Part shown: positions 18,414 through 27,116 of the stretch, piece after piece
How positions within the stretch are numbered: the stretch's first letter is position 1
Layout of the letters: each line of letters begins with the position of its first letter
From: Alkalihalobacillus sp. CinArs1
GTDB taxonomy: Bacteria > Bacillota > Bacilli > Bacillales > Guptibacillaceae
DNA: 64,000 nucleotides
Reading direction: 5' to 3'
Assembly: GCF_947387515.1 (NCBI RefSeq)
Contig: NZ_CANDOB010000001.1
Location: forward strand, 682,001-746,000
Position numbers and translations under genes: made by a program
Notes under the pieces: generated by a model
What the model was told of the DNA's origin: nothing
Databases searched by the model: none
The model's input: the letters and a program-made list of their open reading frames with translations, nothing else

Positions 18414-19358
18414 ATGGAAGAGCGTTTAACAAACAGCACAAATAAGCTGGGTAAAGACTCGCCTTCGAAACCAACTTGGCAGGTGTGGTGGCGTTTGCTT
18501 CGTCCACACACATTAACAGCTGCCTTCGTTCCAGTTATTATCGGCACTATGCTAGCCGTTCAAGATAACCCGTTTCATTTTGGATTATTCATGGCAATGA
18601 TGGTTGCTTCTATTTTGATTCAGTCCGCAACGAATATGTTTAATGAATACTACGATTTCAAACGCGGTCTCGATCATGCTGGAAGTGTTGGTATCGGTGG
18701 AGCAATCGTTCGAGATGGCGTTCGCGCTGAAACAGTACTAAAACTTGCTTTTATCTTTTTTGGAATTGCAATCGTTCTAGGGGTCTATATTTGTATACTA
18801 ACAACATGGTGGATCGCAGTCATCGGAGTTGTATGTATGGCTGCAGGTTATTATTATACAGGTGGTCCATACCCGATCGCCTATACACCGTTCGGTGAGA
18901 TAGCAGCCGGACTTTTTATGGGACTTATCTTAGTACTTCTTTCTTTTTATGTTCAAGCTGAAGTCATTACTCTCGATAGCGTATTACTATCACTGCCTAT
19001 CTCCGTGCTTGTTGGTGGAATCTTAATGGCTAACAACATCCGGGATCGGATAGGAGATAAAGAAAAAGGGCGAAAAACATTAGCGATATTATTAGGCCAT
19101 GAGAAAGCTGTCCTATCATTGGAATGGATGTTTATCTTTTCTTTCCTTTGGATTGTGGTCATGATCATCACGATCGACGCTTCACTATGGTTATTATTAG
19201 TGTTACTCAGCCTTCCGAAGGCGTTTAAAGCGATTAAGCTTTTTGATGGCAAAACAGAAGCGATCCAGATGATGCCTGCAATGAAGGCCACTGCACAAAT
19301 GCATACCCAATTCGGCCTACTTATGGCAATCGGATTGTTTCTAGCAACGATCATTTAG
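18414..19358 (+). CDS. menA: 1,4-Dihydroxy-2-naphthoate polyprenyltransferase
   Basis: This membrane enzyme prenylates DHNA to demethylmenaquinone. It is a UbiA-family protein with eight or nine predicted membrane helices. The two aspartate-rich motifs are NEYYDFKRGLD (first third) and NNIRDRIGDKEKGRKT (around residue 210). A TTG at 18393 is in frame, but AGGGAGAG ahead of the ATG at 18414 gives a better start and a length of 314, like B. subtilis MenA. The gene diverges from the men operon, so all DHNA steps except demethylation are encoded within 10 kb. Confidence 0.95.
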   Translation: MEERLTNSTNKLGKDSPSKPTWQVWWRLLRPHTLTAAFVPVIIGTMLAVQDNPFHFGLFMAMMVASILIQSATNMFNEYYDFKRGLDHAGSVGIGGAIVRDGVRAETVLKLAFIFFGIAIVLGVYICILTTWWIAVIGVVCMAAGYYYTGGPYPIAYTPFGEIAAGLFMGLILVLLSFYVQAEVITLDSVLLSLPISVLVGGILMANNIRDRIGDKEKGRKTLAILLGHEKAVLSLEWMFIFSFLWIVVMIITIDASLWLLLVLLSLPKAFKAIKLFDGKTEAIQMMPAMKATAQMHTQFGLLMAIGLFLATII

Positions 19359-19359
19359 G

Positions 19360-19390
19360 CAAAAGCCCCGAAGGGCTTTTGTCTTTTTTA
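19360..19390 (+). terminator. Terminator of menA
   Basis: CAAAAGCCC and GGGCTTTTG pair around CGAA, followed by TCTTTTTTA. Confidence 0.85.
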
Positions 19391-19436
19391 TTGCAATAGT
19401 ATTGTATACTGATAAGTAGTAAAAGGAGGAGATGAC

Positions 19437-19817
19437 ATGGAATTTAAAAACACGTTATTAGAAGCGCTAGGAATAGAAGCTGTTACGTTGACCCCTGAAA
19501 AAGTCGTTCTTCAAATGCCTGTTGGACCCAATACTCATCAGCCGCTTGGTTTTCTTCATGGCGGCGCTTCGGTTGCACTTGCTGAATCTGCAGCAAGTAT
19601 CGGAGGATCCTTACATCTAAACGGAGAAAACGAAGCCGCTTTTGGAATGGAAATCAATGCAAATCACTTAAAAAGCAAGAAAGATGGTATTGTCACTGCG
19701 GTTGCAGAACCAGTACATATCGGAAGAAGAACGATGGTTTGGGAAATTAAAATTGTGGATGAGCAGGATGATCTTATTTGTATCTCCCGCTGTACGTTAG
19801 CTGTTAAAAGGTATTAA
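19437..19817 (+). CDS. menI: Hotdog-fold thioesterase, likely DHNA-CoA thioesterase (MenI)
   Basis: This 126-residue PaaI/YdiI-type hotdog protein has the family's catalytic region, FLHGGASVALAESAAS, with the HGG motif and the glutamate nucleophile or base. In E. coli YdiI (MenI) hydrolyses DHNA-CoA to DHNA, the step between MenB and MenA; B. subtilis has a relative, YuxO. The gene lies 78 bases after menA on the same strand, which supports the same role here. The substrate itself is inferred. AAAGGAGGAG lies five to eight bases before the ATG. Confidence 0.78.
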   Translation: MEFKNTLLEALGIEAVTLTPEKVVLQMPVGPNTHQPLGFLHGGASVALAESAASIGGSLHLNGENEAAFGMEINANHLKSKKDGIVTAVAEPVHIGRRTMVWEIKIVDEQDDLICISRCTLAVKRY

Positions 19818-19821
19818 ACCA

Positions 19822-19858
19822 ACAAAAAAATCCCGCTGAGTCTAACGGGATTTTTGTT
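19822..19858. terminator. Bidirectional terminator
   Basis: A stem with core AAATCCCG/CGGGATTT, an A-rich 5' side and a T-rich 3' side, lies after menI. Its distal arm is inside the last codons of the convergent zinc-ribbon gene. Confidence 0.8.
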
Positions 19859-19997
19859 CAGTGTTTCTTTTACTAATCGTACGATAATCTTCATGATAAC
19901 TATCCGAAATAGCATAATGACATCCGTCACACACGATTCTTCTTCTTTCCCAAGGAAAGAGTAATTCTTTCTCACAGTAAAGGCACACGTGACCCAT
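19842..19997 (-). CDS. Small zinc-ribbon protein, 51 residues
   Basis: The product has two CXXC pairs, CLYC near residue 5 and CDGC near residue 23, separated by 14 residues, a typical small zinc ribbon. A basic and polar tail follows. GGGGGTG lies about six bases before the ATG at 19997; another ATG at 20003 abuts that site. The last codons overlap the menI terminator. The function is unknown. Confidence 0.65.
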   Translation of the reverse strand: MGHVCLYCEKELLFPWERRRIVCDGCHYAISDSYHEDYRTISKRNTEQKSR

Positions 19998-20059
19998 CCG
20001 CATCACCCCCATTTAGTTTATGCAGGTATTTTTAAATCAAGAACCAAAGGGAGTTTTAC

Positions 20060-20743
20060 GTGAAAAATATTACATTCCTGTTGATATTACTCTTTTTTAT
20101 GAGTGCTTGTGCAACTGAAACAGGACAAAACTCGAAGACAATCTCCGCAGAAGTAACGAAAGTCGTTGATGGTGACACGATTAAAGTATCACTTGATGGC
20201 AAGGCTGAAACTGTTCGACTCTTACTTGTAGACACGCCCGAAACGAAACATCCTTCAAAACCCGTTCAACCCTTCGGACCAGAAGCTTCTTCTTTCGCAG
20301 AAGAAACGCTCGAAGGTGAAGAAATCGACTTAGAAATAGGAATCTCAGAAAGAGATAAGTACGGACGCTTACTCGCTTATGTATGGATCGATGAAAAGAT
20401 GTTTAATGAAATGCTACTAGAAAAAGGACTGGCTAGAGTCGCCTATATTTATCAGCCTAATGTGAAGTACTTGGAAGATTTCCAATCCCTTCAAAGAACT
20501 GCCCAAAAAGAAGGAGTCGGGATTTGGAGCATTGAAGACTATGTGCGTGAGGACGGCTTTCAAGGAGAAGCTCCTTCGGTGCAACCTAATGAAGAGTGTA
20601 AAATCAAAGGAAACATTAATTCTAAAGGTGAGAAGATTTACCATGTTCAAGATGGTGCTTATTACGATATAACAAAAGCAGAAGAAATGTTTTGCTCGGA
20701 GGAAGATGCAAAAGCAGCCGGGTTTCGCCCATCTTCTAGGTAG
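20060..20743 (+). CDS. Thermonuclease-family lipoprotein
   Basis: This is a staphylococcal-nuclease-type enzyme that should cut DNA or RNA outside the cell. A lipoprotein signal with lipobox FMSAC (Cys at about 17) anchors it to the membrane. The SNase domain spans roughly residues 30-155: VVDGDTIKV, the catalytic arginine and acid region in VRLLLVDTPETKHP, and the second arginine in RDKYGRLLAYVW. After a linker comes a 45-residue cysteine-bearing module (CKIKGNINSKGEKIYHV) often seen at the end of secreted nucleases. The start is GTG with AAAGGGAG upstream. Bacillus YncB is a related enzyme. Confidence 0.88.
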   Translation: MKNITFLLILLFFMSACATETGQNSKTISAEVTKVVDGDTIKVSLDGKAETVRLLLVDTPETKHPSKPVQPFGPEASSFAEETLEGEEIDLEIGISERDKYGRLLAYVWIDEKMFNEMLLEKGLARVAYIYQPNVKYLEDFQSLQRTAQKEGVGIWSIEDYVREDGFQGEAPSVQPNEECKIKGNINSKGEKIYHVQDGAYYDITKAEEMFCSEEDAKAAGFRPSSR

Positions 20744-20757
20744 ATTCTATGTATAGA

Positions 20758-20795
20758 AAGCCGGGTCCCGTAAGTAGGGACCCGGCTTCGTTTAT
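20758..20795. terminator. Terminator shared by nuclease gene and bmrD
   Basis: AAGCCGGGTCCC and GGGACCCGGCTT form a 12-bp stem between the two convergent genes. Confidence 0.85.
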
Positions 20796-22816
20796 ACTGC
20801 CCGCTCAATCGTTTTTCCTTGTTGGAGCTGATACATTTGGTAATACCTACCTTGTTTTTGCATTAGCTCTTCATGACTTCCTCTTTCAGCAATCTCCCCT
20901 TGGTGGAGAACAAGGATCTGATCGGCTTCTCGAATCGTCGAAAGTCTATGAGCGATAATGAATGTGGTACGCCCTTTCTTCAGCGTATCCAATGCATTTT
21001 GTATCACGATTTCTGTTTCAGTATCTACGTTAGATGTCGCTTCATCCAGGATGAGAACGGCTGGATCAAATGCTAGTGCACGAGCAAATGAAATCAATTG
21101 ACGTTGTCCTGAAGAAAGCGTACTACCTTTTTCAATGACAGGCTCATCGTAGCCTTTCGGTAGAGTTTTCAATAATTCCTCTGCTCCAACATCGTTCAAT
21201 GCTTTTTCTACCTTCTCTCTTGAGATCGAAGGATCATCTAAGCTCACATTTGATGCGATTGTGCCAGTGAATAGAAAAGGATCTTGCAATACAATCGCCA
21301 TATGCTGTCTTAAATGTTGCTTTGGTATCGATTGAATGTCTTTACCATCGATTGTGATCGTGCCTTTTTTATTGTCATAAAACCGGAATAGAAGGTTCAT
21401 AATCGAACTCTTTCCTGAACCAGTATGGCCCACCAGCGCAACGGTTTCGCCTTTTTTGGCAGTGAAGGATAGGTCCTTAAGAACATACTCCTCTTCTTTG
21501 TATGCAAACGATACATTGTTAAAAGCAACATTTCCTTCATATGGTTTAAGCTCTCCGTCTGCAACATCTTCCCCTTTTTCATCGAGGAGTTCAAATACAC
21601 GATCTGCCGCAACGAGCGCTTGTTCAAGGTTCGCCAATTGGTTCACCATGTTTGTAACAGGCTGGAATAGTCTATTCAAGTAATCGACAAATGCATAGAG
21701 CACGCCTAGGCTAACGACTGAAGCAGCGGTCAATGATGCTCCTCCAAAATACCAGATGAGGGCAACGAACGTAATATTTCTCAAGATGTTTACCAGATTG
21801 TAAGACATGAGTGAATTTAAGTTCAAAAGCTTGTTCTGATAAGTAAAGTGACTTTCATTAAGCGTTTCAAATTCTTTTTCAGTTTGCGAGCTTCGTTTAA
21901 ATGCTCGAATGATCGATATGCCTTGAATCGATTCGTTTATCATCCCATTGATATCACTGATTCGAGTACGAATGACCTTGTTATATTTAGAGGCAAAACG
22001 ACGATAGACGATCACCCAAATAACTAAAATCGGTACAATTGCTAAGGTGATGAACGCCAGTTTCACATCTAAAAAGAATAAAGCAACAAAGATACCTGTC
22101 ATATAAATGATACTAGTGAAAAACGTAGCGAGTACAGTGACATAAAGCTCACGGATCGCTTCAGTATCATTCGTGATTCTCGATACAACTTTCCCAGCCG
22201 GGAGGTTATCAAAATAGTTAATATGAAGCCTTTGAATTTGAGCATAGACATCTGTACGCATATTCTGAATGATTCTGTTAGCAGATGTCTGTAACAACAG
22301 CCCTTGCCCATATTCAAAGAACGATGCGAATATCAGCAATCCGAAGTAAAGAACAATCAACCAAATAAGCGGCTCAAACTCCGGCTTGTAAAAGCTGATA
22401 AGTTCATTATTCGTAAGCTTCTCTGCTTCCAAGGTAACCGTATTACTGTCCTTTGAAATCATGATGTCCCCGTCTTCAACAGTCCTCTCTCCATCGAATG
22501 GAATAGGCTCATCAACAAAATAATAATCTCTTCCTACTTGAAGAATTCTAACTTCTTTTCCTTTTTCTTCACCGCTTGCGAAATGATCACTTCGCTTATA
22601 CCATTCCCCTTTATACGTAACCGCTTCTTCTCCTTGGTCAGTTTCAAACCATGGGTTCTCTATCCCAAGGATGTGTTTGTCGATCATCCGTTTTGCAATC
22701 AGCGGTCCAGATAGCTCAGCGGCTACAGCAACAGTAAGCAGTAGAAGCGCGATGAGGATCGTCTTCTTAAAGCGAAGTGCATACTGAACTAAGCGTTTCC
22801 CAACGTGTCGTTTCAC
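20792..22816 (-). CDS. bmrD: Heterodimeric multidrug ABC exporter subunit BmrD
   Basis: This is one half of a drug exporter: six membrane helices fused to an ATPase. The 674-residue length and the insert between the first two helices (about residues 50-140) are characteristic of BmrD (YheH) rather than ordinary half-transporters. ATPase motifs: GHTGSGKSS, signature LSSGQRQLISFARAL, Walker B VLILDEATSNVD and IIAHRLSTI. The glutamate after Walker B is present, so this half carries the consensus catalytic site. GTG starts directly after the bmrC stop, with AAGGAGGTG inside bmrC. Confidence 0.93.
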   Translation of the reverse strand: MKRHVGKRLVQYALRFKKTILIALLLLTVAVAAELSGPLIAKRMIDKHILGIENPWFETDQGEEAVTYKGEWYKRSDHFASGEEKGKEVRILQVGRDYYFVDEPIPFDGERTVEDGDIMISKDSNTVTLEAEKLTNNELISFYKPEFEPLIWLIVLYFGLLIFASFFEYGQGLLLQTSANRIIQNMRTDVYAQIQRLHINYFDNLPAGKVVSRITNDTEAIRELYVTVLATFFTSIIYMTGIFVALFFLDVKLAFITLAIVPILVIWVIVYRRFASKYNKVIRTRISDINGMINESIQGISIIRAFKRSSQTEKEFETLNESHFTYQNKLLNLNSLMSYNLVNILRNITFVALIWYFGGASLTAASVVSLGVLYAFVDYLNRLFQPVTNMVNQLANLEQALVAADRVFELLDEKGEDVADGELKPYEGNVAFNNVSFAYKEEEYVLKDLSFTAKKGETVALVGHTGSGKSSIMNLLFRFYDNKKGTITIDGKDIQSIPKQHLRQHMAIVLQDPFLFTGTIASNVSLDDPSISREKVEKALNDVGAEELLKTLPKGYDEPVIEKGSTLSSGQRQLISFARALAFDPAVLILDEATSNVDTETEIVIQNALDTLKKGRTTFIIAHRLSTIREADQILVLHQGEIAERGSHEELMQKQGRYYQMYQLQQGKTIERAV

Positions 22817-24568
22817 TTACAGCACCTCCTTCAAATTATCTTCAAGCTGCTGTCTGTCAAACTGTTCTTTATACCAACCGTTGTGTTGAATCAACTCGTG
22901 ATGAGTGCCAAGTTCAGACACTTTTCCATTATCAAGTACGATGATCTTATCTGCATGCTGAACACCTGATAACCGATGTGTGGCGATGAGCGTCGTTTTC
23001 CCCGCTCGTTCGTTTCGTATATTGGAGATGATCTGTGCTTCTGTTTTACCATCCACCGCTGACATCGCATCATCTAAGATTAATATTTCAGGGTCAATCA
23101 TTAATGCTCTTGCAATGGAAACACGCTGCTTTTGTCCTCCTGACAAAGCGACCCCTTTTTCGCCAACAAGCGTATCGAGTCCTGAAGGAAAAGTCGTAAT
23201 GTCCTTTTGAATGTCAGCTAACCTTAGGACACGGTTCACATCATGCTCCGTACCATCGCTTCTTCCAAAAAGTATGTTTTCTCTTACCGTTCTAGAAAAA
23301 AGGATTTGTTCTTGTGGAACATAGCCGATCCACCCTTGAAGTGCTTCTTGCGAAAGGTCTTGAATAGGGATTCCTGAAATCTTTACTACTCCCTCGCCAG
23401 GAGGGTACTCTCTTAACAATTGCTTCAGAAGTGTCGTCTTCCCACTTCCGGTACGGCCTACGATCCCAAGTGTTTCACCTTTTGATAGAGTAAACGATAC
23501 ATTTTCAAGGTTCTTTACTTCAGAAGAAGGATAAGTGAACGTCACATGCTCAAATGTGATCTCACCTGGACTTTTAAGAGTCTTAGGAGATTTGTGTTCT
23601 TTTACGTCCTCTTCATAGGTTAAGATCTTATTCACACGATCTAACGATGCATTTCCTCTTTGCATGACATTGATGAGCTCGCCTACTGCGATCATCGGCC
23701 ATATGAGCATTCCTAAATAAACGTTAAACGAGACAAGCTCACCAAGCGTTAACTCATTATGAAAGACAAGGTATGCCCCATACCCAAGACCGATCAAATA
23801 ACTGATTCCAACGAGTACCTTAATCGTAGGCTCAAATAATACATCAATTTTTGCTACATCGATATTTTTCTTAAATACGTCTTCTGTTAAACGGCGAAAC
23901 TTGTTTTGATCCGCACGTTCTTGAACATAAGCCCTTGTAACGCGAACACCTGCAATCGATTCTAATACCTGGTCGTTCATCTCTCCAAACGAATCCTGTG
24001 CAGCGGTGAATCGTCTGTGTATGATTTTTCCATACTTGTTCATAGCAAGCGCCATGAGAGGTAGAGGGATGATAGCTGCTAACGTTAATTTCCAGCTGAT
24101 GAGTATGCTCATCGTCGCAAGAACGATTATCATAAATGCGGTTGAGTCTACCAGGGTTAAGATACCGAAGCCTGCCGTCATGGAGACTGCTTTGAGGTCG
24201 TTCGTAGCTCGCGCCATAAGATCACCAGTTCTATTTCTCTCATAAAATGTCGAAGTCATTTTCAATAAGTGCTTCATGTACCTCGAACGTAACATTCTCT
24301 CAACTAAAAACGCCCCACCAAATAACTGATACATCCAAATGTACGTAATAAAATACACTGCGATCAACAATGCTCCATATGTGAGCAGGTAATTTTGTAA
24401 CCGATCCCAAGTTAACGTTCCGATATTAATTTCATCGATCGCCATACCGATTAATTTCGGTGGGATCATTTCGAGTATCCCCGCGAACACAAGTAAAAAT
24501 ATTGCAATCGTATATCGCTTCCAATGCTGTTTAAAAAACCAGCTTAACTTTCCTAAAATTGCAAACAT
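22817..24568 (-). CDS. bmrC: Heterodimeric multidrug ABC exporter subunit BmrC
   Basis: This is the partner half-transporter, with six membrane helices and an ATPase. Motifs: GRTGSGKTT, signature LSGGQKQRVSIARAL, and Walker B ILILDDAMSAVD, in which aspartate replaces the catalytic glutamate, the usual degenerate site of such heterodimers. The start at 24568 (MFAILGKL) is chosen because a G-rich ribosome site lies upstream and it matches the 585-residue B. subtilis protein; here it is 583. Expression is probably set by the leader region at 24.63-24.86 kb. Confidence 0.93.
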   Translation of the reverse strand: MFAILGKLSWFFKQHWKRYTIAIFLLVFAGILEMIPPKLIGMAIDEINIGTLTWDRLQNYLLTYGALLIAVYFITYIWMYQLFGGAFLVERMLRSRYMKHLLKMTSTFYERNRTGDLMARATNDLKAVSMTAGFGILTLVDSTAFMIIVLATMSILISWKLTLAAIIPLPLMALAMNKYGKIIHRRFTAAQDSFGEMNDQVLESIAGVRVTRAYVQERADQNKFRRLTEDVFKKNIDVAKIDVLFEPTIKVLVGISYLIGLGYGAYLVFHNELTLGELVSFNVYLGMLIWPMIAVGELINVMQRGNASLDRVNKILTYEEDVKEHKSPKTLKSPGEITFEHVTFTYPSSEVKNLENVSFTLSKGETLGIVGRTGSGKTTLLKQLLREYPPGEGVVKISGIPIQDLSQEALQGWIGYVPQEQILFSRTVRENILFGRSDGTEHDVNRVLRLADIQKDITTFPSGLDTLVGEKGVALSGGQKQRVSIARALMIDPEILILDDAMSAVDGKTEAQIISNIRNERAGKTTLIATHRLSGVQHADKIIVLDNGKVSELGTHHELIQHNGWYKEQFDRQQLEDNLKEVL

Positions 24569-24629
24569 CCATTTCCCCCCAATCCTTTCAGCAATACCAC
24601 CCAAGTGAATGACGATAAAATTGCCCAAC

Positions 24630-24661
24630 AAAAAAAGGCATAACCGCACGCGGTTATGCCT
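24630..24661 (-). terminator. Attenuator-type terminator between leader peptide and bmrC
   Basis: AGGCATAACCGC and GCGGTTATGCCT form a 12-bp stem followed by seven T on the minus strand. It lies after the leader peptide and about 60 bases before bmrC, so it must be bypassed for expression. Confidence 0.85.
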
Positions 24662-24721
24662 GATATACGTTAGACATTAAATAGGGCGCACGTCTAAGAC
24701 GCTTCTCACCCCTTGTAGCAA

Positions 24722-24796
24722 TTAAATCATTACACCTGGGCAATGTGCGTCTCTTTCACATGAAATTAATAAGGCCATTCTTTTAACATGCTCCAT
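24722..24796 (-). CDS. Leader peptide of bmrCD (BmrB-like), 24 residues
   Basis: AAAGGGAG lies eight bases before an ATG that opens a 24-codon frame (MEHVKRMALL ... CERDAHCPG). In B. subtilis bmrCD is controlled by ribosome-mediated attenuation through translation of the leader bmrB; promoter, leader frame, downstream hairpins, terminator and structural genes appear here in the same order. Bases encoding Arg-Asp-Ala-His (AGACGCAC) can pair with GCGTCT and GTGCG just after the frame, which could serve as the alternative structure when a ribosome stalls. I assign it by position and architecture, not by certain homology. Confidence 0.65.
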   Translation of the reverse strand: MEHVKRMALLISCERDAHCPGVMI

Positions 24797-24831
24797 CACA
24801 CACACTCCCTTTCGAATTTTTTCACTCTGTT

Positions 24832-24861
24832 AGCTTAGCACTATTTTCACAAAATTGTCAA
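24832..24861 (-). promoter_or_regulatory. Candidate promoter of the bmr leader transcript
   Basis: TTGACA (24856-24861) and an extended -10, TGC-TAAGCT (24832-24837), are 18 bases apart. The promoter directly follows the M42 peptidase stop. The leader from here to bmrC would be about 260 nt. Confidence 0.6.
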
Positions 24862-24863
24862 TA

Positions 24864-25913
24864 TTATTTCGTTAAAGGATTGACACTTTCTTCTCCCGTT
24901 AACGTTGCAATCATTTCAACAAGTAGAGCGATTTCTTCTTCCATGTCTTTCAAGCTCACAGTTTCCACAGGAGCATGCATGTACCGAAGAGGAAGAGACA
25001 ACAGGGAAACCGGAACGCCTTCTCCAGTTAAACGCAGCTTATCCGCATCTGTACCCGTCATTCTAGGAGTTAGCTCATATTGTACTTTCATATCTAATTT
25101 CTTTGCAGCGTCAAGTAACATTTGATTAATCTTAATATTAATCGGCGCACCTTTCGCGATAACTGGTCCTCCACCAATCTTTACATCTGTGTGTTTACTT
25201 GAATCGATACCAGGATAATCAGATGCGAACGTTACATCGCATGCGATCGCCATCGTTGGTTTGATTCCTGCTCCAGCGAAATAAGCCCCACCCATATTGG
25301 TTTCTTCGTTAACGGTACTTACTGCATAAACACCAACCTTCGGATTTCGCTTCGCTACTTCCTTCAACACTTCAGCAACGATGAAAGAACCTGTTCGGTT
25401 ATCGAGTCCTCTACCACTGATTCGATCGTTTAGAAGGAACTCAACATCCCTCTTGTATACAGCTAAATCTCCAATTTCAATATATTTCTCAACTTCTTCT
25501 TTAGAAGTTGCTCCACAATCGATATATAGATCTTCGAATGTAAATTCGCCTTTAGCACCACCATGATGTTCTGCGTTAACCCCAAACACACCGTTCAATT
25601 TTCCATGCGTTCCAAAGATCGTAACCTTCATCCCGATCGCTGGCTTATGACTGATACCACCTAGCTTTTCAACGCGAATAAAGCCCTTATCATCTATCTT
25701 TTTAACCATAAAGCCTATTTCATCGGAATGGCCGGCAAGCAACACCTTAAACTCTGCGTCAGGGTTTAAAATGCCGATAACATTTCCTGCATGATCTGTA
25801 CGCATTTCATCAGCAAACTCACTCACATAGTTCACCCATTTATGCTGGATCTCCATTTCCGCTCCAGAAGGAGACGGCGTTGCAAGTAGTTCTAGTAAAA
25901 AGTCTTTGTTCAT
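24864..25913 (-). CDS. M42-family aminopeptidase
   Basis: This cytosolic dinuclear-metal peptidase of the M42 family (glutamyl aminopeptidase/TET type) trims peptides from the N-terminus. Metal and catalytic residues are recognisable in LLAGHSDEIGF, GRGLDNRTG, STVNEETNMGG and CDVTFASD. Length, 349, matches Bacillus YtoP/YsdC. GGAGGTG lies eight bases before the ATG. Family certain, exact paralogue not. Confidence 0.9.
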   Translation of the reverse strand: MNKDFLLELLATPSPSGAEMEIQHKWVNYVSEFADEMRTDHAGNVIGILNPDAEFKVLLAGHSDEIGFMVKKIDDKGFIRVEKLGGISHKPAIGMKVTIFGTHGKLNGVFGVNAEHHGGAKGEFTFEDLYIDCGATSKEEVEKYIEIGDLAVYKRDVEFLLNDRISGRGLDNRTGSFIVAEVLKEVAKRNPKVGVYAVSTVNEETNMGGAYFAGAGIKPTMAIACDVTFASDYPGIDSSKHTDVKIGGGPVIAKGAPINIKINQMLLDAAKKLDMKVQYELTPRMTGTDADKLRLTGEGVPVSLLSLPLRYMHAPVETVSLKDMEEEIALLVEMIATLTGEESVNPLTK

Positions 25914-25990
25914 TTCATTAGCACCTCCGTTAAGTCATCCACTACGATTGTACCGTACCATTCTCTCACAAGCTAGCTCACTCAACCCGT

Positions 25991-26020
25991 AAAAAAACCA
26001 CCTCGCAAAGCGAGATGGTT
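25991..26020 (-). terminator. Terminator of the sugar kinase gene
   Basis: AACCACCTCGC and GCGAGATGGTT pair with one G-U, followed by seven T on the minus strand. Confidence 0.85.
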
Positions 26021-26978
26021 AAACTCCAGTCTTTAAAAGCTCTTGAACCTCAGATAGCGTAGGCAGAGCTGTCATAGCCCCTTTGGTTGATGCTGCAAGG
26101 GCACCTGATACACTTGCGAACTGCGTCATCTTCCTAAGTTCTTCTTTCGGTAAGCTTGAAAGATCACCTTCATACTCATTAAAGCAGTATAAGATTCCAG
26201 ATACGAATGCATCTCCTGCGCCTGTTGTATCTACTGCCTCTACCTTCATCGCCGGAACCTGCAGGGAATAATCAGGTGTGAAAACAAGACTTCCTTCTCC
26301 ACCCCTCGTAATGAATACCACTGGAATCTGATAGTGTGAGAGCTTTTTGATCCCAGCCTCAATATCATCTTCTCCGGTTATGAACGTCAGCTCTTCATCA
26401 GATAACTTTAAGATATCCGCTTCAGAAAGCATCGACACGATAATTTCTTTCGCACGTTCTTCACTTTCCCAAAGACCAAGACGAAGGTTTGGATCATACG
26501 AAATGAGGAGACCTTTCTCTTTTGCGATCTCAACTGCTTTCCTTGTTGCACTTCTCGACGGTTCACTGATCATCGAAATCGAACCGAAGTGAAGAACCCG
26601 ATGCTGATCAAACACCTCAGCTACAATTTCCTCTGCATGTAGAAAGCGATCTGCACTTGGGTTTATGTAGAAGTCAAAACTTCGCTCACCATCCTCAGCA
26701 TTCGTAACGAATACAACACCCGTTCGCTCAGCTTCAGTCAAAATCATCGTTGAGACATCTACACCATAATCGCGTAATGTGTCTCTAAGAAAACGTCCTA
26801 GTACGTCATCGCCGACTTTGCCTAGAAACGTAGATTTTGCTCCAAGACGTGACAACCCTACAGAGACATTTGCAGGAGCACCACCTGGACTTTTTTGATA
26901 CGTTGTATTTTCCATATCTAGAGGGATAAAATCGATCAGCGCTTCCCCAAGACTAATAATTCCTTTATTAAGACTCAT
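26019..26978 (-). CDS. PfkB-family carbohydrate kinase, fructokinase-like
   Basis: This enzyme phosphorylates a sugar with ATP. PfkB signatures are KSPGGAPANVSVGLSRLG near the N-terminus and DTTGAGDAFVSGIL with the catalytic aspartate near residue 250. The start at 26978 is set by TAGGAGG seven bases upstream, giving 319 residues. The GEALIDFIP opening is typical of fructokinases. No sugar transport gene is adjacent, so the substrate is open. It ends at its own terminator. Confidence 0.85.
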   Translation of the reverse strand: MSLNKGIISLGEALIDFIPLDMENTTYQKSPGGAPANVSVGLSRLGAKSTFLGKVGDDVLGRFLRDTLRDYGVDVSTMILTEAERTGVVFVTNAEDGERSFDFYINPSADRFLHAEEIVAEVFDQHRVLHFGSISMISEPSRSATRKAVEIAKEKGLLISYDPNLRLGLWESEERAKEIIVSMLSEADILKLSDEELTFITGEDDIEAGIKKLSHYQIPVVFITRGGEGSLVFTPDYSLQVPAMKVEAVDTTGAGDAFVSGILYCFNEYEGDLSSLPKEELRKMTQFASVSGALAASTKGAMTALPTLSEVQELLKTGV

Positions 26979-27116
26979 TTGTATCCTCCTATCAAAAGTA
27001 ACCCTACCTTTAAAAGATGGGAGTAGCTTTCTCGTTATCATATCACGATAGTTTAAGATACTAAAGAGAAAAAGCGTTATCCATTTCTATAGAAATTGTA
27101 AAGGAGTAAGGGCTTC

